A DNA stretch of 64,000 bases from G051132615 sp051132615. Lineage in GTDB: Bacteria > Pseudomonadota > Gammaproteobacteria > Burkholderiales > Neisseriaceae. A program made the translations under genes and the position numbers. The notes under the pieces were generated by a model, which saw only the letters and a program-made list of their open reading frames with translations, was not told where the DNA came from and made no database searches. This document shows positions 53,117 to 62,787 of this stretch, piece by piece. How positions within the stretch are numbered: the stretch's first letter is position 1; every line of letters begins with the position of its first letter. The stretch covers positions 248,001-312,000 of the forward strand of contig NZ_CP152375.1 of the NCBI RefSeq assembly GCF_051132615.1. The letters run 5' to 3'.

Positions 53117-53898
53117 TTTACATTTAAACTTTGTACACTTTGAGACAAATAAGATAAAGCTTGAGCATCGGTTAAATCAATTGACAACGGTGTTAAAGCC
53201 ACAAAATTATTTGCAACCGCCCAAAAATCAGTCCCTTTTTCCTCATCTTTTGCCGCACCAGCTGGTCCAATCCAATAAACGGTCTCACCTCTTGGGCTTT
53301 TAATTGGAATCAAATTTTGACTATGATGTCGTCTGCCAAGCCTTACTGTTTTAATACCTGATAATTCTTCTTTAGGGATATTAGGAACATTTAAGTTCCA
53401 CAAAAATGGTTCTTTTAAATCGCTGTCTACAAAAAACTGAGCAAATTGCCTCACAACATGAGCAGCGGTTTCAAACTGCTTATTTACTTTACCATTTAAT
53501 GATACAGCAACCGCAGGAATATCGAGCAAATAAGCTTCTGTTGCTGCGGCCACAGTACCAGAATAAAGTGTATCATCGCCCATATTGGCACCATGATTAA
53601 TACCAGAAAACACCATATCAGGAATAAAATCATCCATAATATTCAATGCTAAATGGACACAATCTGTTGGTGTACCATTTACATAAAAAAAACCATTGCG
53701 GCCTTTTTTTAAACTCAAGGGTCGATCAAGAGTTAAAGAGTTACTGGCACCACTTCTATCGCGCTCAGGGGCAACCACCCTAACCTCACCAAAGTGGCTG
53801 AGTGTTTGGGCCAGAACATGAATGCCTTCTGCCAAATAACCATCATCATTACATACTAAAAATTTCAATTGTTTCTCTTTATTTAAATGTTTATTCAT
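53113..53898 (-). CDS. surE: SurE, 5'/3'-nucleotidase
   Basis: Metal-dependent nucleotidase of 261 residues, linked to stationary-phase survival. The metal aspartates are in LVCNDDGYLAEGI near 14-26, and the SGASNSLTLDRPL loop is near 48. GINHGANMGDDTLYSGTVAA near 99 holds the other conserved residues. The ATG at 53898 has no clear ribosome site; a TTG at 53868 (AAAGAG six bases before) is an alternative that gives a more usual N-terminus. It is the first gene of surE-pcm-nlpD. Confidence 0.95.
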   Translation of the reverse strand: MNKHLNKEKQLKFLVCNDDGYLAEGIHVLAQTLSHFGEVRVVAPERDRSGASNSLTLDRPLSLKKGRNGFFYVNGTPTDCVHLALNIMDDFIPDMVFSGINHGANMGDDTLYSGTVAAATEAYLLDIPAVAVSLNGKVNKQFETAAHVVRQFAQFFVDSDLKEPFLWNLNVPNIPKEELSGIKTVRLGRRHHSQNLIPIKSPRGETVYWIGPAGAAKDEEKGTDFWAVANNFVALTPLSIDLTDAQALSYLSQSVQSLNVK

Positions 53899-53978
53899 TA
53901 AGTTATTATCTTACTATAATTCACATCAAATAAACATTATCTGAATCATAAAATCCAACTAACTTGGTTAATAAATAA

Positions 53979-54010
53979 AAGGGTATGCCAATTAGTATAA
54001 GCATACCCTT
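53979..54010 (-). terminator. aspS terminator
   Basis: 10-bp stem AAGGGTATGC / GCATACCCTT with a 12-base loop, followed on the minus strand by TTTATTTATT. Confidence 0.85.
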
Positions 54011-54027
54011 AAACCATTTCCTACCAA

Positions 54028-55833
54028 TTATGATGCTTCTTTAGGTGTCTCAACTTTTTGACGCAACCGCAGCCCCAATTCACGTAACTGTTTTTCATCT
54101 ACAGCATTAGGCGCATTGGTTAATAAACATTGAGCCCTTTGTGTTTTCGGGAAAGCAATCACATCACGAATAGAATCCGCACCGGCCATTAACGTCACTA
54201 AGCGATCTAATCCAAAAGCCAAACCACCATGAGGTGGGGCACCATATTTTAAATTATCCAATAAGAACCCAAATTTATTTTGTTGCTCTTCTTCGCTGAT
54301 GTTTAGTGCAGCAAATACTTTCTCTTGCAAATCAGCACGATGAATCCTAATAGACCCTCCACCGATTTCCCAACCATTGAGCACCATATCATAAGCACGA
54401 GCCAAACAATTTTCAGGATCTGTTTGCATTAAATCTTCATGGCCAACTTTAGGGCTGGTAAAAGGATGATGCATTGCGGTGTAACGTCCATCTTCATCAT
54501 CATATTCAAACATTGGGAAATCAACTACCCACAGAGGCTTCCACTCAGGCGTAAAATAACCATTGTCTAAGCCGTGCTCGTGTCCAATTTTAATACGTAA
54601 CGCCCCAATTGCTTCATTAACAACTTTAGCTTTATCGGCACCAAAGAAAATAAGGTCACCATTTTGAGCACCTGTTTTTTCTAAAATTGTTGTTAAAGCA
54701 GCTTCACTTAAGAATTTGACAATCGGAGATTGTAAGCCCTCTTCATTTGCTTTTGAAACATCATTTACTTTAATGTAAGCCAAGCCTTTTGCACCATAAA
54801 TACCCACAAACTGAGTATAATCATCTATTTCTTTACGACTTAAAGTTGCACCATTAGGTATACGCAACCCAACCACACGGCCATTTTTCATATCAGCGGC
54901 ACCACGGAATACTTTGAACTCTTCCGTTTTCATCACATCAGTTAACTCAGTGAATTTCAGTGCTACCCGTAAATCTGGTTTATCTGAACCATATAAGTAC
55001 ATCGCTTCATGAAAAGTCATTCGAGGGAAAGTACCCAACTCGACATTCAATACATCTTTAAAAATAGCTGTTGTCATGCCCTCTGTGATATCCATAATGT
55101 CGTTTTCGGATAAAAAAGAGGTTTCCAAATCGATTTGAGTAAACTCAGGCTGACGATCTGCCCGTAAATCCTCGTCACGAAAACATTTAGTAATTTGGTA
55201 ATAACGATCAAACCCAGAGACCATCAATAATTGCTTAAATAATTGAGGTGATTGCGGTAAAGCAAAAAATTCACCTGGATGTACTCGAGAAGGCACCAAA
55301 TAGTCACGAGCACCTTCTGGTGTTGAACGTGTTAACATAGGAGTTTCAATATCAATAAACCCTTGATCATCTAAATAACGACGAACACCCATTGCCACCT
55401 GATAACGCAAACGTAAATTCTTTTGCATAGAAGGACGACGCAAATCAACCACGCGATTAGTTAAACGCACATTTTCAGACAAATTTTCATCATCAATTTG
55501 AAATGGTGGTGTCACAGCTTCATTTAATATCTCAATCTGTTTAGCCAATATCTCAATTTGACCAGAAATCAAATTAGCATTCGTTGTGCCTTCTGGACGA
55601 TTACGAACCAGACCAGTAATAGACAATACATATTCATTACGTGAACTGTCTGCTAATTTAAAAGCCTCTGGTGTGTCAGGATCAATCACAACCTGCACCA
55701 AACCTTCACGATCACGCAAGTCAATAAAAATAACCCCTCCATGATCTCTACGGCGATGTACCCATCCTTTAACGGTAACAGTTTGTTCTAAATAAGTCTG
55801 ATCAATTAGACCACAATAATTGGTTCGCATCAT
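54028..55833 (-). CDS. aspS: Aspartyl-tRNA synthetase
   Basis: Class IIb synthetase of 601 residues that charges tRNA-Asp. The N-terminal OB-fold anticodon domain is at 1-110. Motif 2 is FRDEDLRADRQPEFTQID near 218. The bacterial GAD insertion is at about 290-420. Motif 3 is GLAFGLDRLVTLMAG near 535. Its ATG is followed at once by a second ATG; AAAGGT is the ribosome site. DUF502 ends 32 bases upstream, so the genes are probably cotranscribed. Confidence 0.97.
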   Translation of the reverse strand: MMRTNYCGLIDQTYLEQTVTVKGWVHRRRDHGGVIFIDLRDREGLVQVVIDPDTPEAFKLADSSRNEYVLSITGLVRNRPEGTTNANLISGQIEILAKQIEILNEAVTPPFQIDDENLSENVRLTNRVVDLRRPSMQKNLRLRYQVAMGVRRYLDDQGFIDIETPMLTRSTPEGARDYLVPSRVHPGEFFALPQSPQLFKQLLMVSGFDRYYQITKCFRDEDLRADRQPEFTQIDLETSFLSENDIMDITEGMTTAIFKDVLNVELGTFPRMTFHEAMYLYGSDKPDLRVALKFTELTDVMKTEEFKVFRGAADMKNGRVVGLRIPNGATLSRKEIDDYTQFVGIYGAKGLAYIKVNDVSKANEEGLQSPIVKFLSEAALTTILEKTGAQNGDLIFFGADKAKVVNEAIGALRIKIGHEHGLDNGYFTPEWKPLWVVDFPMFEYDDEDGRYTAMHHPFTSPKVGHEDLMQTDPENCLARAYDMVLNGWEIGGGSIRIHRADLQEKVFAALNISEEEQQNKFGFLLDNLKYGAPPHGGLAFGLDRLVTLMAGADSIRDVIAFPKTQRAQCLLTNAPNAVDEKQLRELGLRLRQKVETPKEAS

Positions 55834-55865
55834 TATTTAACCTTTATTAAAAAATCATTCTTGCT

Positions 55866-56612
55866 TTATTTATCTGAATTATCTTCTATATCTTTTATCT
55901 CTGTGACAACTGCCTGAATTTTATTGTCCTGTTTTATTGTTTTTTCTTGCTCAGGCAACATATGATCAGGCACGACCATACCCAAAGAAATGACATATTT
56001 CAATGCCTGATCTACAGTTAATTGGCATGGTTTAGTATCTGTCAATTTAACCAGAACAAAATAACCTGATGTTGGATTGGGTGTAGTAGGCACATAAACA
56101 GAAATAAATTGTTCTTCTTGTGTGCCAGCTAATTCTTGTTGTAAAACAGAAGGCACATTTCCTGTAACAAAAGCCAAACTCCAAGCATTCTGGTGCGGAA
56201 AACGAACCCATATTGGTGTTTTAAAAGACTGGCTTGAGTCAGACAATAAAGTATCTGATACCTTTTTAACACTGGTATAAATAGATTTAACCACAGGGAT
56301 ACGGCTTAAAAGTTGATCCCACCCATCCAGAATTTTTTGTCCCAAAACATTAGCAGCAAAAACACCTGTACCTAAAAGTAATAATATGGAAAGAACCAAA
56401 CCAAAGCCAGGAAGATCCATACCAAAAAGCTCTTTTGGCTGTAAATGGCTGGGCAATAATTTGATTGTATCATCCAAAGTGCCTACAACAAGGCTAATAA
56501 CCCAAAAAGTAACCGCCACAGGCATCCAAACCAAGATACCTGTAACCAAATAGCCTTTTAATGTCAGTTTATTTTTACTTTTTTTCTCTTTTACTGCTTC
56601 CTGATCACTCAT
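55866..56612 (-). CDS. DUF502 membrane protein
   Basis: A 248-residue inner-membrane protein with two N-terminal membrane helices (about 19-44 and 68-92), then a soluble domain. DUF502 signature segments are seen: RIPVVKSIYTSVKKVSDTLL near 105, and YVPTTPNPTSGYFVLV near 172. The family commonly sits between FmdB and aspS in betaproteobacteria. Its function is unknown; a transporter or membrane-organising role has been guessed elsewhere. It starts three bases after the fmdB-like stop. Confidence 0.85.
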   Translation of the reverse strand: MSDQEAVKEKKSKNKLTLKGYLVTGILVWMPVAVTFWVISLVVGTLDDTIKLLPSHLQPKELFGMDLPGFGLVLSILLLLGTGVFAANVLGQKILDGWDQLLSRIPVVKSIYTSVKKVSDTLLSDSSQSFKTPIWVRFPHQNAWSLAFVTGNVPSVLQQELAGTQEEQFISVYVPTTPNPTSGYFVLVKLTDTKPCQLTVDQALKYVISLGMVVPDHMLPEQEKTIKQDNKIQAVVTEIKDIEDNSDK

Positions 56613-56615
56613 TAA

Positions 56616-56846
56616 TTAGCTTCCACATCCATCACATGTCCCCGTACTCTGGCAACTAGGAACAGTTTGTTTAAAATCTGATTGATACCAACCACTACCT
56701 TTTAACTGAAAGCCTGCTGCGCTGACACATTTATGAAAATTAGTGCTGCCACATTTAGAGCAAACAGAAATGGGGGCATCTGCTAGTTTTTGTAAAAACT
56801 CTTCCTTAACCCCGCAATCATCACATATATATTCATAAATAGGCAT
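56616..56846 (-). CDS. FmdB-family zinc ribbon protein
   Basis: A 76-residue zinc ribbon beginning MPIYEYICDDCGVKEEF, with CDDC near 8-11 and CSKC near 31-34. A cysteine-rich tail ends CDGCGS. I start at 56846, where GGAG lies ten bases upstream and the family begins; a longer frame adds 20 unsupported residues. It is probably a regulator or nucleic-acid-binding protein. It is the first gene of fmdB-DUF502-aspS. Confidence 0.9.
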   Translation of the reverse strand: MPIYEYICDDCGVKEEFLQKLADAPISVCSKCGSTNFHKCVSAAGFQLKGSGWYQSDFKQTVPSCQSTGTCDGCGS

Positions 56847-56886
56847 ACTGTTGTTACTCCAAAAATTTATTTCAATAAAATATATT

Positions 56887-58044
56887 TTAAACACCACCCC
56901 AGTCAAGAAGCATCACCCCTATACCCAAACTACGATGGTGAAAATTATAATCCAATAAATTTTCACCATAGCCATCATAATATTGGATATAACCTTTTAG
57001 CTTACCTGAAATTGGAAAAGCATACTCCAATCTGGCACCACCTTTACCATGTTTCGGATTATACTGCAATGTTGTACTGAATAAGTGATCTCGGTACTGA
57101 TAAGCTAATTTTAAATCACCATACCCCATGTATTTGGTAATATCTGGATTGTCATCTTTACGCGATTTTTCTGGTATTCTCCACCATACTCGAGGCAAAA
57201 TGGTCACTTTACCCCACTCAAACCCAGCCATTCCATAGACCCTATTCCAACTACGTGACCATGGGTCAGATTGTCCATTCGATTGGTGTACAGCTCCTGC
57301 GCCGACCATGCGCAATTTCATGCCCCATGGAAGATTCATATTGGTTGGTTGAGTAATGAATATTTCTGGCTGATAATCAGTGTCTCTAAAAGGAGAAGAC
57401 CATTCTGAATTATATACCTGCCAATGAGATTGCTGAGTGTATCCAAACCAAATATCTGCTCGAGTACCAAAAATATCTTCAAACATTTTGGTTTTAAAAG
57501 AAATCTGAAATTTAGCCTCAGTCTTTTTTACATTTCCATCATATAATGAATTGCGTCCAAATTTAGGCGTACCTGGTTCATCATTGACTTTAAAATTATG
57601 CCATACTGGCAAAATATAATTAGAATTATGCGCACGAATACTGAAAACGCCACGCTCATCATTACCATCTAAATCATACAACAGACTCAATGGGGTATAC
57701 TGCTCAACGACCTGATCAGACACACCAGCTTCAGACAATAAAGTTTGATTTTCAACATCCTGCCGCTCTTGAACACTATGCTCATCTGTTGCATCAGGGG
57801 GATAATCATCAGCATGAGCTGAATAACTCACAATTGAATGATCTTCTTTTACTGACTCAGAAGACACATGTTCTTCATGAGTCACCATATCATTTAATTT
57901 ATTATTTGATACGCCATCAAAACAAGCCAAACGCATTGCATTATCAGTAATTTGCGTACATTTTAACCATGGTTCATCATGCGTATTAGCCATAGAAACA
58001 AAAGGAAACAGACTCAATACACTTAGTACGATTCTCTTCATCAT
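56887..58044 (-). CDS. pldA: Outer-membrane phospholipase A
   Basis: OMPLA, a 12-strand beta-barrel that hydrolyses misplaced outer-leaflet phospholipids. 385 residues, longer than E. coli (289) because of an acidic 120-residue N-terminal region, as in Neisseria forms. The signal peptide ends SMA near 19. The catalytic His and Ser are in HQSNGQSDPWSRSWNR near 252-267, with the Asn downstream in the same signature. The last residues form the barrel's closing strand. It requires calcium and dimerisation when active. Confidence 0.92.
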   Translation of the reverse strand: MMKRIVLSVLSLFPFVSMANTHDEPWLKCTQITDNAMRLACFDGVSNNKLNDMVTHEEHVSSESVKEDHSIVSYSAHADDYPPDATDEHSVQERQDVENQTLLSEAGVSDQVVEQYTPLSLLYDLDGNDERGVFSIRAHNSNYILPVWHNFKVNDEPGTPKFGRNSLYDGNVKKTEAKFQISFKTKMFEDIFGTRADIWFGYTQQSHWQVYNSEWSSPFRDTDYQPEIFITQPTNMNLPWGMKLRMVGAGAVHQSNGQSDPWSRSWNRVYGMAGFEWGKVTILPRVWWRIPEKSRKDDNPDITKYMGYGDLKLAYQYRDHLFSTTLQYNPKHGKGGARLEYAFPISGKLKGYIQYYDGYGENLLDYNFHHRSLGIGVMLLDWGGV

Positions 58045-58084
58045 TTTAGATAAACCTTATCCTTTTCATCCCTATTTATAATTA

Positions 58085-58115
58085 ACAAAGGCTCCGCATT
58101 TGTCGGAGCCTTTGT
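58085..58115 (-). terminator. rpsT terminator
   Basis: 12-bp stem ACAAAGGCTCCG / CGGAGCCTTTGT with a 7-base loop, 14 bases after the rpsT stop. The following T-run is weak (TAATTAT). Confidence 0.75.
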
Positions 58116-58129
58116 CTATAACCTAATAA

Positions 58130-58393
58130 TTAAGCCATAGATTTAATTTGTGCTGCCAGACGGCTCTTATGGCGGGCGGCTTTATTTTTATGGAAGATAC
58201 CTTTATCTGCAATGCGATCAATAATTTTTGTTGATTCAACATATACAGCCTGAGCTGCTGCTTTATCTCCTGCTTCAACTGCTTTCACCACTTTTTTTAC
58301 TGCTGTACGGAATGCGGTACGCAAACCAGCATTATGGGCGCGTTGCTTAAGCGCCTGACGTGCACGCTTACGAGCTTGTGCGCTATTGGCCAT
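58130..58393 (-). CDS. rpsT: Ribosomal protein S20
   Basis: 30S subunit protein of 87 residues that binds 16S rRNA. It is Lys/Arg/Ala-rich: MANSAQARKRARQALKQRAH at the start and GIFHKNKAARHKSRLAAQIK near the end. Length equals E. coli S20 (87). AGGAG lies eight bases before the ATG. It is monocistronic with its own terminator. Confidence 0.97.
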   Translation of the reverse strand: MANSAQARKRARQALKQRAHNAGLRTAFRTAVKKVVKAVEAGDKAAAQAVYVESTKIIDRIADKGIFHKNKAARHKSRLAAQIKSMA

Positions 58394-58674
58394 GTAGGTC
58401 TCCTAGAAATATTTCTTTAAAACGTGCTATTTTAATGACTTATTCACACTCTTGCAAGTACTTCATTAGCGAAAATGATTTACTCAGAACCAAAACCCTC
58501 AAAAGAAAAATAATTTGTAAAAAAATGATTACAGAATTCTCTTTTATCTAGGCCTTGATTCTCTTGTGATACCGTTCATTACATACCCAAAATTAGATTT
58601 ATTATTCAGTGATTCAGAAAAATACGGTACAATTTACCCTGATAATAATTCATTCAGCTAGGAGCACATTTATC

Positions 58675-59238
58675 ATGGGTATCATTTTTGTTATTATTAT
58701 TGCCATATTTATTGTATGCTGCATTATAAAATACAACCGTTTCATCGAAATCAAACATGATATTCAAAATAGCTGGTCCACCATTGATTCCATACTGAAT
58801 CAACGCCATGATGTGTTACCAAAATTGATTGATATATGTACACAACACTTATCAACTGAAGAACATCTTACTTTAGAAGATGTCACCAATGCACGCACTG
58901 CTGTCTCAAAAGCACGCCAATCTGGTAATATTAGCGCTTTAGCTGACGCAGAAAACACCTTACGGGTAAATCAAAGTAACTTAATGGCAATCACTGATCA
59001 ATACCCACAATTACAAACAGATCACGCTTTTCAGAAAGTGAAAGAAAATTTAAACTATTTAGAAAGCGAACTGAGCATTGAATGCGAACTCTACAATGAA
59101 GCCGTTCAAATGCATAATATCTTACTAGAACAATTTCCAGCCTTAGTTGTAGCACGTATTTTTAATTTTACAACACAATTACCACTGACACTTTCAACAA
59201 ATGGCTATTCTACACATGCTTTAGAAATGGATGATTAA
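58675..59238 (+). CDS. LemA-like membrane protein
   Basis: A 187-residue protein from the ATG at 58675 (GGAG ten bases upstream; a longer frame adds 22 unsupported residues). One N-terminal membrane helix (about 3-22) is followed by the LemA-type segment YNRFIEIKHDIQNSWSTID and RHDVLPKLIDIC, then a helical bundle. LemA proteins have an outside N-terminus and a helical cytoplasmic domain; function is unclear. The usual partner genes (TPM-domain or HtpX proteins) are not adjacent. The C-terminal 30 residues look unlike standard LemA. Confidence 0.75.
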   Translation: MGIIFVIIIAIFIVCCIIKYNRFIEIKHDIQNSWSTIDSILNQRHDVLPKLIDICTQHLSTEEHLTLEDVTNARTAVSKARQSGNISALADAENTLRVNQSNLMAITDQYPQLQTDHAFQKVKENLNYLESELSIECELYNEAVQMHNILLEQFPALVVARIFNFTTQLPLTLSTNGYSTHALEMDD

Positions 59239-59277
59239 TCAAAAAAATGAGACTGTATATCATCGCTCAATAGCTAT

Positions 59278-59308
59278 AAAAAGGCTTTCATATTCAGAAA
59301 GCCTTTTT
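59278..59308 (+). terminator. Terminator after the LemA-like gene
   Basis: 12-bp stem AAAAAGGCTTTC / GAAAGCCTTTTT with a 7-base loop and a T-run. Confidence 0.88.
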
Positions 59309-59505
59309 GTTTCCTTTAGAAAATTGTCAATTAACTAAATTTGATAAAAACCTTAAAATTAAATTGGTCAAAACCGCCACATTTCAATAACATCCTCTTT
59401 GTGAACAAATCATTTTAAATTAGCACTTTTGTTTTCCCAAAATACAATAATAAACTTGTCAGCTTTGTTTATTTTATCTAAATATCAATTGTTTTTTACC
59501 CTTTA

Positions 59506-59533
59506 TTCAAAATAAAGCAATAAATGATATAAT
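59506..59533 (+). promoter_or_regulatory. ychF promoter with extended -10
   Basis: TTCAAA (59506-59511), 16-base spacer, TATAAT (59528-59533), with TG one base before the -10, giving an extended -10 element. Transcription would start about 32 bases before the ATG. Confidence 0.6.
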
Positions 59534-59571
59534 TACGACTTTTATTTATTAGCTGTCAGGAAAATAGCATC

Positions 59572-60663
59572 ATGAGCTTACAGTGTGGAATCGTTGGCTT
59601 ACCTAATGTGGGTAAATCAACTCTATTTAATGCGCTTACCAAAGCAGGTATTGAAGCGGCCAACTACCCTTTTTGTACCATTGAACCTAATGTTGGCATT
59701 GTTGAAGTACCAGACCAACGTATGGCTGAGTTAGCCGAAATTGTTAACCCACAACGTATGCAACCGGCTATTGTGGAATTTGTTGATATTGCAGGTTTGG
59801 TTGCAGGTGCCAGTAAAGGTGAAGGTTTAGGCAATCAATTTTTAGCAAATATTCGTGAAACAGATGCCATTATCAATGTCGTTCGCTGTTTCGATGACGA
59901 AAATGTGACACATGTTGCAGGCAAGGTAGACCCACTTGCTGATATTGAAACCATTCAAACAGAACTTGCCTTGGCAGATTTAAGTTCTGTGGAAAAAGCC
60001 ATTATAAGAGATGGTAAAAAGGCTAAAAGTGGCGATAAAGAGGCACAACAATTAGTCAGTATTTTAGAAAAACTGAAACTTCACCTAGACCAAGGCTTAC
60101 CTGCCAGATCAATGGATTTAAGTAAAGAAGAATTAGTTTTACTCAAACCTTTATGTTTATTGACCATAAAGCCAGCCATGTATGTTGCTAACGTTGCAGA
60201 AGATGGCTTTGAAAACAACCCGCATTTAGCTCGTTTACAAGCGTTTGCCGTAAAAGAGAATGCACCTGTAGTAGCTTTATGTGCAGCAATGGAAGCAGAA
60301 ATTGCCGACCTAGAAGATGAAGACAAATTGGCCTTTTTACAAGAAATGGGTTTGGAAGAGCCAGGATTAAACCGTTTAATTCGTGGTGCCTATACCCTAC
60401 TTGGCCTACAAACTTATTTTACTGCTGGTGTCAAAGAAGTACGTGCATGGACCATTCATCAAGGTGATACAGCACCACAAGCAGCGGGTGTCATTCATAC
60501 CGACTTTGAGCGTGGTTTTATCCGTGCACAAGTAATCGCCTATGATGATTTTATTCAATTAGGTGGGGAAGCAAAAGCAAAAGAAGCGGGGAAAATGCGC
60601 GCTGAAGGAAAAGACTATATAGTCAAAGATGGGGATGTTATCCACTTCTTATTTAATGTATAA
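59572..60663 (+). CDS. ychF: YchF/OLA1-type ATPase
   Basis: Ribosome-associated P-loop ATPase of 363 residues (E. coli YchF is also 363). Seen: GLPNVGKSTLFNAL at 8-21, DIAGLVAGASKGEGLGNQF near 67, and the C-terminal TGS domain (about 280-363) with WTIHQGDTAPQAAGVIHTDF. The family prefers ATP because the usual G4 motif is altered. It takes part in stress response and translation. The ribosome site is weak (CAGGAAAAT). Confidence 0.97.
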   Translation: MSLQCGIVGLPNVGKSTLFNALTKAGIEAANYPFCTIEPNVGIVEVPDQRMAELAEIVNPQRMQPAIVEFVDIAGLVAGASKGEGLGNQFLANIRETDAIINVVRCFDDENVTHVAGKVDPLADIETIQTELALADLSSVEKAIIRDGKKAKSGDKEAQQLVSILEKLKLHLDQGLPARSMDLSKEELVLLKPLCLLTIKPAMYVANVAEDGFENNPHLARLQAFAVKENAPVVALCAAMEAEIADLEDEDKLAFLQEMGLEEPGLNRLIRGAYTLLGLQTYFTAGVKEVRAWTIHQGDTAPQAAGVIHTDFERGFIRAQVIAYDDFIQLGGEAKAKEAGKMRAEGKDYIVKDGDVIHFLFNV

Positions 60664-60689
60664 GACCATACAACTCAGTTATTTAAAAG

Positions 60690-60721
60690 AAAAAAGAAGC
60701 AATTTTCATTGCTTCTTTTTT
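60690..60721. terminator. Bidirectional terminator, ychF / trxA
   Basis: Perfect 14-bp stem AAAAAAGAAGCAAT / ATTGCTTCTTTTTT with a 4-base loop, between converging genes. Confidence 0.9.
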
Positions 60722-60736
60722 TATAAACATAATCAA

Positions 60737-61063
60737 TTAAATATTTTCATTCAAAAATGAAACCAGTTGTCCTTTTGCTAAAGCACCCACTTTCATGGCA
60801 ACTTGCTCACCATTATTAAATAAAATCAAAGTTGGAATACCACGAATACCAAACTTTGCAGGTGTATCACTACACTCCTCAGTATTCACTTTAACAATGG
60901 TTAATTTACCTTGATATTCCTGAGCAACATCTTCTAAAATTGGTGCAATCATTTTACAAGGCCCACACCAAGGTGCCCAAAAATCAACCAAAACAGGGCC
61001 ATTTGCTTTTAAAACATCTGTTTCAAAATTAGCATCTGTTGTATTGATGATTAAATCACTCAT
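60737..61063 (-). CDS. trxA: Thioredoxin
   Basis: A 108-residue cytoplasmic disulfide reductase with the active site FWAPWCGPCKMI near 28-39, a conserved cis-proline in RGIPTLILFNNGE, and the length of E. coli Trx1 (109). AAGGA lies ahead of the ATG. It is monocistronic. A 10-bp inverted repeat lies 50-97 bases upstream of its start. Confidence 0.97.
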   Translation of the reverse strand: MSDLIINTTDANFETDVLKANGPVLVDFWAPWCGPCKMIAPILEDVAQEYQGKLTIVKVNTEECSDTPAKFGIRGIPTLILFNNGEQVAMKVGALAKGQLVSFLNENI

Positions 61064-61218
61064 TTTGTCTCGTCCTTTTTATCAATTTTTAAAACCCATC
61101 TTCTTGCTTATCACATAAATGTTTCAATTAAAAAAACAATGTTCTCCATCAACATTTATGAGCAAATGAAATATTATTCACGATTTATCGATATGATACT
61201 TTCTATTGGTCACAAGGT

Positions 61219-62787
61219 TCAAGCATTAAAATGCTGTAATAGCTTTTGAGTATAGCCAGCATTAGGTTTATAAAAAACCTCAGCAGCTGTCCCAGACTCA
61301 ACAACCGCCCCCTCTTTTAACACAATAACGCGATGAGATAAGGCTCTAATTACAGCCAAATCATGGCTGATCATCACCATAGTCAACTGATATTTTTCCT
61401 GTAACTGCAACAATAAGTGGATCATTTGCTTTTGCAAACTAACATCCAAAGCACTTGTAGGCTCATCCAGCACCAGAATATCTGGCTTCATGGCAATTGC
61501 TCTGGCAATAGCGATACGTTGTCGCTGCCCACCAGAAAACTCATGAGGGTAACGGTATAAACTATCCTCTGGCAAACCAACTTCACATAATAGACTTGTC
61601 GCTAAATCTATTTTCTCTTGAGTATTCAGTTGTTGGTGTAATTGTACTCCTTCTGTGATGATATCCAAAACACTCATTCTTGGACTTAACGCACCAAAAG
61701 GATCTTGAAACACCATTTGAATATGTTTTCTGGCATGAGTCAGCTCTTTACCTTTTAAAGCACTCCAATGCAGGTTTTCTAAAAACATTTCGCCTGTAAA
61801 CGGTTGCAATAGTCGCATCATTAAACGTGCTAAAGTGGTTTTACCGCTCCCACTTTCCCCAATAATGCCTAATGTTTGCCCTTTAAATAGCTGTAAATTT
61901 ATGGCTTGTAAAATAATATGTTTATCTTTAACAAACAGCCCTTTTTTTACCGGCACACTAAACCCAAGATCATTGGCTGTAAATAGAACAGGCACCGTTT
62001 GCTTTTCTTCGTAAACCAATGGCTCAGGTGTACTGTCTAACAGTTTTTTTGTATATTCATGTTGTGGTTGAGAAAAAACATCAAAGACAGTACCTGATTC
62101 AACAATTTTGCCTTCCTTCATGACCATCACTTTATCAGCAAAACGTTTCACCAGCTTTAAGTCATGGGTAATATACAAAATAGCCATTCCATATTTTTTT
62201 TGTAAGTCGTTAAGTAGTTCAATGATTTTATCCTGAACTTCCATATCCAGAGCTGTTGTGGGTTCGTCTGCAATTAATAATTTAGGCTTACCTGCAATGG
62301 CCATGGCAATCATAGCTCTTTGTCTTTGACCACCAGATAACTCAAAAGGATAAGCAAACACCTTCCGTTGGGCTTCTTGTATACCTGTATCTTCCAATAA
62401 TCTAACAGCCTCTTGCCATGCCTCTTTTTTACTCATTTTCTGGTGTAAACGTAATACCTCAACAATTTGCTCTCCAATGCAAAGCACTGGGTTTAATGCG
62501 GTCATAGGTTCTTGAAAAACCATGCCAATCTTTTTTCCACGCAATTGATTGAGCTGTTTCTCTTTTAAGCCAATCAGAGCTTGTTGTTCAAAACCAATGG
62601 CACCAGACAAAGTAACATCTGGGTTTAATTGAATAATACTTTGTGCACAAATGGTTTTACCGCTACCGCTTTCTCCTACTAAAGCCATTTTTTGATTGGG
62701 GTAAAGATCAAAACTGACATCAAACAATACCTGTTTCGCTCCAAAATAGGCGTTCAATTTTTCTATACTTAATAAGGGCTCACTCAT
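61219..62787 (-). CDS. yejF: Peptide ABC transporter, fused ATPases (YejF-like)
   Basis: A 522-residue protein with two ABC ATPase halves. Walker A GESGSGKT occurs near residues 37 and 312, signatures LSGGQRQRAMIAMAI near 155 and FSGGQRQRIAIARAI near 427, and Walker B LLIADEPTTALD and ILVLDEPTSALD. Fusion of both ATPases is typical of YejF, which drives the YejABEF importer for peptides and microcin C-type compounds. Its start overlaps yejE by eight bases. It is the last gene of the unit. Confidence 0.92.
   Translation of the reverse strand: MSEPLLSIEKLNAYFGAKQVLFDVSFDLYPNQKMALVGESGSGKTICAQSIIQLNPDVTLSGAIGFEQQALIGLKEKQLNQLRGKKIGMVFQEPMTALNPVLCIGEQIVEVLRLHQKMSKKEAWQEAVRLLEDTGIQEAQRKVFAYPFELSGGQRQRAMIAMAIAGKPKLLIADEPTTALDMEVQDKIIELLNDLQKKYGMAILYITHDLKLVKRFADKVMVMKEGKIVESGTVFDVFSQPQHEYTKKLLDSTPEPLVYEEKQTVPVLFTANDLGFSVPVKKGLFVKDKHIILQAINLQLFKGQTLGIIGESGSGKTTLARLMMRLLQPFTGEMFLENLHWSALKGKELTHARKHIQMVFQDPFGALSPRMSVLDIITEGVQLHQQLNTQEKIDLATSLLCEVGLPEDSLYRYPHEFSGGQRQRIAIARAIAMKPDILVLDEPTSALDVSLQKQMIHLLLQLQEKYQLTMVMISHDLAVIRALSHRVIVLKEGAVVESGTAAEVFYKPNAGYTQKLLQHFNA

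Larger units (their letters stand above)
59239..59571. other. Intergenic region before ychF
   Basis: 333 bases. It holds the LemA-gene terminator at 59278-59308 and the ychF promoter near 59506-59533. The rest is AT-rich without a recognisable gene. Confidence 0.6.
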
